A program made the translations under genes and the position numbers. The notes below the pieces were generated by a model. The model had not been told where the DNA came from, searched no databases, and saw nothing but the letters and a program-made list of their open reading frames with translations. DNA of 64,000 bases from Streptomyces sp. 1331.2 (GTDB lineage: Bacteria > Actinomycetota > Actinomycetes > Streptomycetales > Streptomycetaceae): positions 620,001 through 684,000 of the forward strand of contig NZ_OBMJ01000001.1 in the NCBI RefSeq assembly GCF_900199205.1. The letters are read 5' to 3'. The stretch's first letter is position 1; each line of letters starts with the position of its first letter. This document shows positions 26,709-33,633 of the stretch, one piece after another.

Positions 26709-27676
26709 AGTCTGCACTCCAGGGCCGTGATCCCCCAGGTGAACCCCATCGCGCTGGTGGCCAGCAGGATCAGGTCGCCGTCGTGCACCCGGTCCTGGTC
26801 CACCAGCTCGCGCAGCGCGATGAGGGTGTCCGCGCCGCCCATGTGGCCCTGCCGGTCGTAGGCGAACACCGACTTCTCCTCGGGCAGGCCGAGGGTGGCC
26901 AGCAGCCGCTGGTGCATCCACCGGTCGCCGTGGTTGATCAGCAGCTGGGCGACGTCGTCGATCTTGGCGCCGAGCGCCCGAAGGGTCTCGTCCACCAGGG
27001 TGCGGAAGTTCTCCACGTAGGCGTCCGCCAGACCGCGCCGGTGGGGCTCCTGGCGGATCACCACGCCCTCGGGGCGGTGCTCCCCGCGGTAGTAGTCGGC
27101 CCAGCTGCCGTCGGTGCGCATGGCGGAGTGCGCGAGGGTGAAGGACCCGGGCCCGGCGGTGAGCAGGACCGCGGCCGCCGCGTCGCCGAAGTTGAACAGG
27201 TCCAGGCTGGCGGGGTCGGAGCGGTCGACCAGGCGGCTGAGCCGGTCGGCGATCAGCACCAGGGCGTAACCCTGGTCCGGGTCCGGTCCCTGCGCGTCGA
27301 GCCGGTCGCCCGCTATCTGCAGCGCGGTGGCACCCGCGTTGCAGAAGTTGCCGACCTCGAAGCAGTGCGCCCGCTCGATGCCCAGTGCGTGCGCGACCTT
27401 GGCGGCCGGGGACCAGAACGGGTGGTCCCACTCCCCCGAGCCGGCGTACAGGACGGTGCCGATCCGCTCCGGGGCGATCCCGGTGCGCTCCAGGACGGCG
27501 CGGGCCGCGTCCCGCGCCAGCTCCCAGGAGGCCTCCTCCTCGCCCAGCCCGGGGAACCCCTCGGCGTGGGTGACGGCGAGGATGTCGGCCAACGGCACCC
27601 CGGAGGCGGCGTGCAGGTCGTGCACGTCGACCCGCCCCGCGGGGTACCGGACCGCGAAGTCGGCGATGGCGCTCAC
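26705..27676 (-). CDS. KASIII (FabH-like) ketoacyl synthase or acyltransferase with altered triad
   Basis: This 323-residue protein has the FabH/thiolase fold length and layout: the nucleophile Cys112 in EVGNFCNAGATA, FNFGDAAAAVLL near 162, and His249 in LLINHGDRWMHQ at the FabH His position. The third FabH residue, Asn in GNTSAAS, is replaced: the equivalent segment reads QGHMGGADT, with His278 and Met279. Departures at this position are known in KASIII relatives that move acyl groups to O or N acceptors instead of doing decarboxylative condensation. The GTG start overlaps the dioxygenase stop. No carrier protein gene is seen nearby. Confidence 0.8.
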   Translation of the reverse strand: MSAIADFAVRYPAGRVDVHDLHAASGVPLADILAVTHAEGFPGLGEEEASWELARDAARAVLERTGIAPERIGTVLYAGSGEWDHPFWSPAAKVAHALGIERAHCFEVGNFCNAGATALQIAGDRLDAQGPDPDQGYALVLIADRLSRLVDRSDPASLDLFNFGDAAAAVLLTAGPGSFTLAHSAMRTDGSWADYYRGEHRPEGVVIRQEPHRRGLADAYVENFRTLVDETLRALGAKIDDVAQLLINHGDRWMHQRLLATLGLPEEKSVFAYDRQGHMGGADTLIALRELVDQDRVHDGDLILLATSAMGFTWGITALECRL

Positions 27677-28551
27677 TGCACCCGCTCTTCGACCGGCTTC
27701 GCGTCGCTGTCCGCCGACTCGATGCTGACGCGGTGCACGGTGCGCCCGACGCCGGGCTCGACCTCGGTCGCGATGTGGTAGGTCGTGCGGGTCTTCCAGA
27801 TGACCAGGTCGTGCGGCGTCCAGCGGTGGGTGTAGACGTGGCTCTCGTCCGTGATCAGCTCGTCCAGCAGCGCGAAGAAGGCCTCGTTCTCGTTGGGGTC
27901 GAAGCCCTCGATGCCGTCCATGTACTCCCGGCTGCCGTAGACGTAGGAGCGGCCGGAGCGCTCGTCCTTGGCGATGACGGGGTGCTGGACCGGCGGGTGC
28001 TCGAACTCGGCCTGGGCCCGGAACTCGGCCGCGGACAGGCCCACGTGCTCCGGACGGATGCGCAGCCGCTTGCTCACGGTGTGGTTGCCGGTCCGGTCGG
28101 CCAGCCGGGCCTTCCACTCCTCGGGGAGGCGGTCGTAGACGTCCGCCGCGCTGGCGAACTTGGTGTGGCCGCTGGTCGAGGGCACGTTGACGCCGTGCAG
28201 CATGGTGAACGGCGCGGGATCGGCGACGAAGGTGGAGTCCTGGTGCCAGAAGTTGCCGACCCGGGCGACGCCGACCGGCTTGCCGTCCTTCTGCTCGTTG
28301 GAGGAGATCATGATCTCCTCGTACTCCGGGTGCCGGTACTTGCTGATCACGAACGGCACCGGGCGGCCCAGCCGGCGGGCGAGCTCGATCTGCTGCTCGG
28401 GCGTCAGGTCGATGGAGCGGACCACGACCACGTCGTGCGCGTGCAGCGAGTCGACCAGGTCCGCCCACAGGGCCGGGTCCTGCAGGTCCTCGTAGGTGAC
28501 GTCGGTGAACTCCACGCCGACGTACGGGTTGCTCGGCTTCTTGGCGGTCAT
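27673..28551 (-). CDS. Fe(II)/2-oxoglutarate dioxygenase, TauD/TfdA family
   Basis: This 292-residue non-heme iron oxygenase has the iron motif HxD in FWHQDSTF (about 119-123), the distal His in RTTYHIATE (about 260) and the 2-oxoglutarate Arg in GRTVHRVSI (about 275). The stretch ISKYRHPEYEEIMISSNE followed by GKPVGVARVGNFWH resembles, from memory, the ScoE-like branch of TauD enzymes (isonitrile-forming); this needs an alignment. It starts inside the stop of the ALAS-like gene (ATGA) with its own GGAGGA ribosome site. It probably oxidises an amino-acid- or aminoketone-derived intermediate. Confidence 0.88.
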   Translation of the reverse strand: MTAKKPSNPYVGVEFTDVTYEDLQDPALWADLVDSLHAHDVVVVRSIDLTPEQQIELARRLGRPVPFVISKYRHPEYEEIMISSNEQKDGKPVGVARVGNFWHQDSTFVADPAPFTMLHGVNVPSTSGHTKFASAADVYDRLPEEWKARLADRTGNHTVSKRLRIRPEHVGLSAAEFRAQAEFEHPPVQHPVIAKDERSGRSYVYGSREYMDGIEGFDPNENEAFFALLDELITDESHVYTHRWTPHDLVIWKTRTTYHIATEVEPGVGRTVHRVSIESADSDAKPVEERVQ

Positions 28552-29792
28552 CGCGATTCCTCCGTGAAAGGGGTCGAGGGGTCGAAGGCCTGCAGGCAGT
28601 GGTGCAGCGATTCGGCGAAGCGGGCGATCTGCTCCGGGGTCCGGAACGGGGCGACCGTCACGCGGTAGCGCTCGCTGCCCTTGGCGACCGAGGGGTAGTT
28701 GATCGGTTGGACGTAGATGTCGTGCTGCTCCAGCAGCATCGAGGCCACCTGGCGGGCGCGCTCGGCTCCGCGCACCATCACCGGCACGAGGTGGCTGTCG
28801 GCGTCGAGGAACTCGATGCCGCGCACGCGCAGTTCGGCCTTCAGCAGGGCGACCTTGGCGTCCAGCTCGGCCCGGAGCTCGATCCCCTTCTGGACGATGT
28901 CCAGCGTGCAGAGGGTGGCGTCCATGGAGGCCTGGGGCAGCGCCGTGGTGAAGATGAACCCGGGCGCCTGCGACCGCACGTAGTCCAGGGCGACGTCCGG
29001 GCCGGCCACGTAACCGCCCACCGTGCCGAGGGACTTGCCGAAGACCCCCTGCACGAAGGTGGCGCGGTGGTCGCCGAGCTCCTCGCTGAGGCCGGCGCCG
29101 GTGGCACCGCGCACCCCGATCGAGTGGGTCTCGTCCAGCCAGGTCAGCGCGTGGAACTCCTCGGCGAGGTCGAGGATCTCCGACAGCGGCGAGGTGTCGC
29201 CGTCCATCGAGTACACGGACTCGAACACGATGAGCTTCGGCAGGTGGGCGGGGGTCGCCTCCAGCCGGGCGCGCAGGTCGGCCACGTCGTTGTGCGCGAA
29301 CACCTGCTTGGGCGCGCCGGAGCGGATGATGCCCTCGATCAGCGACCGGTGGTTGAGCGCGTCCGAGAACACCACCATGCCGGGCGTGGCGGCGATCAGG
29401 GTGCTGAGCGACTCGAAGTTGGCGACGTAGCCGCTGGAGAAGACCAGCGCACGCTCCTTGTCGTGCCACTCGGCGATCCGGCGCTCCAGCTCGACGTGCG
29501 CCACGCTGGTGCCGGCGATGTTGCGCGAGCCGCCGGTGCCGGTGCCGTGCTGCGCGACCGAGGCCTGCTGCGCGGCGATGGCGTCCGGGTGCTGGCTCAG
29601 GCCCAGGTAGTCGTTGCTGCACCAGACCTGCACGAGGCGGTCGTCGTGCCAGGTGTGGCCGGGTCGGGCCGCTTGATGGGCGACCGGGAGGAAGTCCCGG
29701 TAGAGCCGGTTGGCCTTGAGTTCGTCGAGCCGGAGCCGCAGTGGGTCCAGGATCGACGCGTCTGTCGGTGTTTCCAGGATCTCGGCAGTCAT
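28548..29792 (-). CDS. 5-aminolevulinate synthase-like alpha-oxoamine synthase (PLP)
   Basis: This 414-residue PLP enzyme joins an acyl-CoA to an amino acid with loss of CO2. The sequence follows HemA-type ALAS rather than KBL or BioF: WCSNDYLGLSQHP, GTGTGGSRNIAGT near 83, FSSGYVANFESLSTL near 118, SDALNHRSLIEGI near 143, LDETHSIGVRG near 219 and the PLP lysine K253 in VFGKSLGTVGGY. Streptomycetes make tetrapyrroles by the C5 route, so an ALAS gene here signals secondary metabolism, e.g. 5-aminolevulinate for a C5N unit or another aminoketone. The ATG at 29792 has GGAG 7 bases upstream. It is the first gene of the operon. Confidence 0.9.
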   Translation of the reverse strand: MTAEILETPTDASILDPLRLRLDELKANRLYRDFLPVAHQAARPGHTWHDDRLVQVWCSNDYLGLSQHPDAIAAQQASVAQHGTGTGGSRNIAGTSVAHVELERRIAEWHDKERALVFSSGYVANFESLSTLIAATPGMVVFSDALNHRSLIEGIIRSGAPKQVFAHNDVADLRARLEATPAHLPKLIVFESVYSMDGDTSPLSEILDLAEEFHALTWLDETHSIGVRGATGAGLSEELGDHRATFVQGVFGKSLGTVGGYVAGPDVALDYVRSQAPGFIFTTALPQASMDATLCTLDIVQKGIELRAELDAKVALLKAELRVRGIEFLDADSHLVPVMVRGAERARQVASMLLEQHDIYVQPINYPSVAKGSERYRVTVAPFRTPEQIARFAESLHHCLQAFDPSTPFTEESR

Positions 29793-30305
29793 TCGTTTCT
29801 CCGCTGGCAAGTGCGATGCGTTCGAGGCGGCGTGCAGCCGCTGCACCGCTGACGAAAAGACTGCCGGGGACGCTTCCCGATCCGTTCCCGCACCGCTCCC
29901 GGACGCGGTCCCGGCGGCGCTCCGGGACACGCTCGGGGACGCGATCAGGGACGGCCGGAAGGGGCCTGGAAAAGCTCGAATTGTAACGCCAGGTAACACG
30001 GGTCGGCGGGTGCACGAATCGAGTCAAAAGCCTTGCAAACCCGGACTTTTGACTTTGCGGCAGGTTGTGACCCACAGGTACCGAAATCAGACCTATCGAC
30101 CGCAGGATCATCGGCATTCCGGCTGGTATGCCGGAAATGCTACGGCCCCGTTCGGGCCGGCGCACAATTCACTGGCCGGTCGCCCCGGTGTTGCCGCACG
30201 TCAAATCCCTGAAAAAGTGAGGAAGCTCGCGTCCGGTGGATCAGCCCCGGCCGTAGAATGCGGGCAGTTGTGCCGACGGTGCGCGTATTCGGGGAGAGGG
30301 GCATT
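29793..30305. promoter_or_regulatory. Divergent regulatory region between ALAS-like operon and SARP gene
   Basis: This 513-bp gap carries no gene. An imperfect dyad at 30114-30140 pairs GCATTCCGGC with GCCGGAAATGC (one-base bulge) and also contains GGCAT-N9-ATGCC. TAGAAT at 30254-30259 is a good -10 for a transcript starting just before the SARP start codon. The 29985-30060 stretch is relatively AT-rich (GTAACGCCAGGTAACACGGG, CAAAAGCCTTGCAAACCC). Confidence 0.6.
30114..30140. promoter_or_regulatory. Candidate operator dyad upstream of the SARP gene
   Basis: GCATTCCGGC and GCCGGAAATGC form a near-perfect inverted repeat around TGGTAT, about 115-140 bases before the TAGAAT box. Size and centre are like binding sites of TetR-type butyrolactone-receptor homologues, but no such regulator gene is in the window and no consensus match is claimed. 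Confidence 0.4.
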
Positions 30306-33269
30306 GTGGGCGATCCGCGGTTCCTGCTGTTGGGGCCCTTGGAGGTGTGGGCGGGGGACCGGCGGATTCCGCTCGGCGGCCGGGTGAACGAGAAGGTCCT
30401 GACCCTGCTGCTACTGGCTCCGGGACAGGCCCTGTCCGTGTCCCGGATCGTCGAGGGGATCTGGGGCGAGGCCGCACCGGAGACCGCCACCCACCAGGTC
30501 CGCAAGGCGGTCTCCAGCCTGCGCACCCGGCTCCCCGGCGGCAAGCAGCTCATCGAGACCGTCGGCACCGGGTACCGCATCGCCGTGCACGACGACCACC
30601 TGGACGCGATGCGGTTCGCGGCGGCCGTCCAGCGGGCGCAGGCCCTGCTCGGCGAGGACCGGAGCGACCTGGCGGCGGAGGAACTGCGCACCGCCCTGGA
30701 CCTGTGGCGCGGCGCCTCCCTCGACGACCACGGGAGCGCGGTGATCTCGGCGGCGTCGGCGGCCCTGGAGGAACGCCGGATGGCCGCCCTCGAACAGCTG
30801 CTGGCCCTGCGGCTGGACTCCGGGGAGGGCCCCGAACTCGTCGGCGAACTGCGCGACCTCGTCGCGGCCAACCCGCTGCGGGAACGGCTGTACGGCCACC
30901 TGATGCTCGCCCTGTACCGCTCCGGGCGCCGGGCCGACGCGCTCGACGTGTTCCGCTCCGTCCGGCGGCTGCTGCGCGAGGACCTGGGCGTCGACCCGGG
31001 CCCGGAGCTGATCGGCCTGCACGAGGCGATCCTGAAGGACAGCCCGGACCTCCTGGCCGCCTCCCCCGCGGCGCGGACGGCGCCCGAGCCGGCCGAGCCC
31101 CCGCAGCAGCCCGGCGCCGTTCCCCGCCTGCTCCCGAGCGACCTGCCGGACTTCGTCGGGCGCACCGCGGAGCTGGCGGCGGTCGTGGCGGCCGCCGCCG
31201 AGGCCGGACGGGCAGGCGGGCGGATCGTCGCCGTCGACGGCATCGGCGGCTGCGGCAAGACCTCCTTCGCGATCCGGGCCGCCCACACCATCACCGCGGC
31301 CTTCCCGGACGGCCAGATCTTCCTGGACCTGCAGAGCCACAGCCCGGGCGAGGAGCCGATCAGCGCCCACACCGCGCTCGACATCCTGCTGCGCTCCCTC
31401 GGCAAGCGCCCGGACGAGATCCCCGACGACCTCGCGGGCCGGACCGGCATGTGGCGCAGCTGCCTCACCGACCGCCGCTACCTGCTCGTCCTCGACAACG
31501 TGCGGGAGGTCGGCCAGATCCGGCCCCTGCTGCCGGCCACCGCGGGCAGCATCGCGATCGTCACCAGCCGGGCCCGGCTGGTGGACCTCGACGGCGCCCG
31601 GTGGGTCTCGCTGGGTGAGCTCTCGCCGCTGGAGAGCTCCGCGTTCCTGGCCCGGACCCTCGGCCCCGACCTGGTCGCCGCCGACCTGCGCAGCGCCAAC
31701 GACCTCGCCGAGTTCTGCGGCCACCTCCCGCTGGCGCTGCGGATCGCCTCGGCCCGGCTGTTGAACCGCCCGGGCTGGACGCTGGACCGGATGGTGCGCC
31801 GGCTCGCCGACCAGACCCGGCGCCTGGACGAGCTCAGCAGCACGGACCGCAGCGTCGAGGCGACCCTCCGGTCCTCCTACGACGCCATGGAAGCGCCGGT
31901 GCGCACCGCGTTCCGGCTCACCGCCCAGCACCCGGGCGGCGCGCTCGACGTCCACTCGGCGGCGGCCCTGCTCGGCCGCGACCTGTCCGCCGCCGACTCG
32001 GCGCTGGAGTCGCTGCTGGACGTGCGGTTCCTGCAGCTGCGCAACGACGGCCGGTACGGGTTCCACGACCTGGTGCGGGCGTTCGCGCTCCGGCTGCCCG
32101 ACGCGGACGGCGAGGCCGGCATCGCCCTGCGCCGGCTGCTCGACCACTACTGCCAGACCACCGACGACGCCTGCGCGCGGGTGTTCCCGTACTGGCGCCG
32201 GCTGGACACCACCTTCCGGCCGGAGTCACCGTACCTGCCGCGCTTCCCGGACCACGGCGCCGCCCTGGAATGGCTCGACCGCGAGCACTCCAGCCTGATC
32301 GCCGTGGTCCGGCGGGCCGAGCAGGAGCGGCTGGACCTGCACGCCGCGTACCTCGCCCGCAACCTGGCCTACCACCTGAACCTGCGCGGCTACTTCGAGG
32401 ACTACTACGAGGTCGCCAAGATCGCCGTCGCCTGCGCCCGGCGCCTCGGCGACTCCTCGCTGCTGCTGCTGAGCCTGTCGAACCTGGCCGCGGTGTGCTG
32501 GAAGGTCGGCCGGCTCCCGGAGGGGGTCGCGGCCGCCGAGGAGGGGCTTGCCGCCTCCATCGCCATCAACGACGCCCACGCCGAGGCGCGTTGCCGGGGC
32601 ACCCTCGGGATGCTGCTGACGACCGTGGGCGCCTACGACGCCGCCCTGCCGCACCTGGAGCGGAGCATCGCGCTGGGCACCGAGGCCGGCCTGCAGCGGG
32701 AGACCGCCGAGTCGCTGACGGTGCTGAGCATGCTCCACGAGAACTGCGGCGACTTCCGCCGCTCCGTCGAGTCGGCCCAGGCGGCGGTGGACATCAGCCG
32801 CCGGCTGCACGCGGTCGAGATCGAGGTCGCGGCTCTGACCGACAAGGCCGTCGCCCATCTGCGCTGCGGTGAACTGGCGCAGGCCCGGGCCTGCGTGGAC
32901 CAGGCCAGGCCGCTGTCGGACGAGTCGAAGCTCCCCGGCAACGTCGCCCTGCTGCTGGCGGTCTGTGCCGAGGTCGCGGCGCTGAGCGGGGACGAGGCGG
33001 GGGCCGTCGAGCCGATCGAGAGCGCGCTGCGGCTGGCCGAGGCGAGCCGGACTCCGGTGCGCCAGGCGGCGGTGGCGAACATCGTGGGCCGGGCGCGGTT
33101 CGCCGTGCGGGACTTCGAGGGGGCGCTGAAGGCGCACCGCTACGCCTACCGGCACGCGAGCACGATCGGGTACCGGATCGAGGCGGCCCGCGCCCTGGAG
33201 GGCATGGAGGCGGCGGCCGCCGTGCTCGACGGCGCGGACCGGCCCAGCCCGGGGCGCATCCCGGTCTGA
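30306..33269 (+). CDS. AfsR-type SARP transcriptional regulator (winged helix-BTAD-NB-ARC-TPR)
   Basis: This 987-residue activator has an OmpR-like DNA-binding domain (about 1-90; QALSVSRIVEGIWGE and HQVRKAVSSLRTRL), then a bacterial transcriptional activation domain to about 250 (ERLYGHLMLALYRSGRRADALDVF). The NTPase has Walker A GIGGCGKTS near 310, YLLVLDNV near 395 and GHLPLALRIA near 480; TPR-like helices follow to the end. Such proteins switch on antibiotic clusters by binding direct repeats near -35 boxes. GTG at 30306 is preferred over ATG at 30258: it has GGAGAGGGG at proper distance and the ATG would overlap the TAGAAT box. It is divergent from the ALAS-like operon and probably controls it. 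Confidence 0.92.
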   Translation: MGDPRFLLLGPLEVWAGDRRIPLGGRVNEKVLTLLLLAPGQALSVSRIVEGIWGEAAPETATHQVRKAVSSLRTRLPGGKQLIETVGTGYRIAVHDDHLDAMRFAAAVQRAQALLGEDRSDLAAEELRTALDLWRGASLDDHGSAVISAASAALEERRMAALEQLLALRLDSGEGPELVGELRDLVAANPLRERLYGHLMLALYRSGRRADALDVFRSVRRLLREDLGVDPGPELIGLHEAILKDSPDLLAASPAARTAPEPAEPPQQPGAVPRLLPSDLPDFVGRTAELAAVVAAAAEAGRAGGRIVAVDGIGGCGKTSFAIRAAHTITAAFPDGQIFLDLQSHSPGEEPISAHTALDILLRSLGKRPDEIPDDLAGRTGMWRSCLTDRRYLLVLDNVREVGQIRPLLPATAGSIAIVTSRARLVDLDGARWVSLGELSPLESSAFLARTLGPDLVAADLRSANDLAEFCGHLPLALRIASARLLNRPGWTLDRMVRRLADQTRRLDELSSTDRSVEATLRSSYDAMEAPVRTAFRLTAQHPGGALDVHSAAALLGRDLSAADSALESLLDVRFLQLRNDGRYGFHDLVRAFALRLPDADGEAGIALRRLLDHYCQTTDDACARVFPYWRRLDTTFRPESPYLPRFPDHGAALEWLDREHSSLIAVVRRAEQERLDLHAAYLARNLAYHLNLRGYFEDYYEVAKIAVACARRLGDSSLLLLSLSNLAAVCWKVGRLPEGVAAAEEGLAASIAINDAHAEARCRGTLGMLLTTVGAYDAALPHLERSIALGTEAGLQRETAESLTVLSMLHENCGDFRRSVESAQAAVDISRRLHAVEIEVAALTDKAVAHLRCGELAQARACVDQARPLSDESKLPGNVALLLAVCAEVAALSGDEAGAVEPIESALRLAEASRTPVRQAAVANIVGRARFAVRDFEGALKAHRYAYRHASTIGYRIEAARALEGMEAAAAVLDGADRPSPGRIPV

Positions 33270-33330
33270 CGCTCCGTCCGGGCTGCGTCCGACAGCCCCC
33301 TGAACCGATCGAACTCGATCCCTCATCGAG

Positions 33331-33359
33331 CGGTATCGATCCCCACAGGGCGGTATCGA
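33331..33359 (+). repeat. Direct repeat pair CGGTATCGA, candidate SARP box
   Basis: Two identical 9-mers on the same strand and the same helix face, between the SARP gene and the next transcription unit. AfsR-like proteins bind pairs of short direct repeats of this kind; that this is such a site is inferred. Confidence 0.45.
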
Positions 33360-33418
33360 AACGGGAACTGCCCGGGATTGTCATGCACGAGGCTATGACC
33401 AGCACCACGCACCACCGC

Positions 33419-33446
33419 ACCAGGCACCAGGCACCAGGCACCAGGC
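33419..33446 (+). repeat. Four tandem copies of ACCAGGC
   Basis: A perfect 7-bp unit repeated four times without spacers, followed by a partial ACTGG. It is likely slippage-prone; a regulatory role is possible but not shown. Confidence 0.8.
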
Positions 33447-33485
33447 ACTGGAAACGGTTTCACTCACGAGAGGGCATCAAGGGGC

Positions 33486-33581
33486 ATGGTCAAGAAGATC
33501 TCCGTCCGGGCCGGGGACGCGGCACCGCACTCCGCGTACACGGGAGGCTCCGGCGGAGGCGCCGACATCGGGCCTAGCTGA
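33486..33581 (+). CDS. Possible 31-residue peptide
   Basis: A short ATG-to-TGA frame encodes MVKKISVRAG at the basic N-terminus and a Gly/Ser/Ala-rich C-terminal half (TGGSGGGADIG then PS). GAGAGGG lies 11 bases upstream, and AAGGGG directly before the ATG. It has no cysteine and one each of Tyr, His and Asp in the tail. It sits 52 bases before a secreted peptide-type binding protein. It may be a leader/signal peptide, a precursor peptide, or chance; no modifying enzyme of a known RiPP class is next to it. Confidence 0.35.
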   Translation: MVKKISVRAGDAAPHSAYTGGSGGGADIGPS

Positions 33582-33633
33582 CCCGGCGGTGCTCACGACC
33601 ACCCCGGCGTCCCGCTTCGAACGGAAGGTCCCC

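Larger units (their letters stand above)
33270..33485 (+). promoter_or_regulatory. Repeat-rich region upstream of peptide ORF and binding protein
   Basis: The gap holds two kinds of direct repeat. CGGTATCGA occurs at 33331-33339 and 33351-33359, 20 bases apart start to start, about two helical turns, as SARP targets often are; TCGA-rich bases precede them. Further on, ACCAGGC is repeated four times head to tail (33419-33446). Confidence 0.5.

Noticed and set aside
30258-30305. ATG start of the SARP gene at 30258
   Set aside because: It overlaps a TAGAAT promoter box and lacks a ribosome site; GTG 30306 has both a good site and the family N-terminus.
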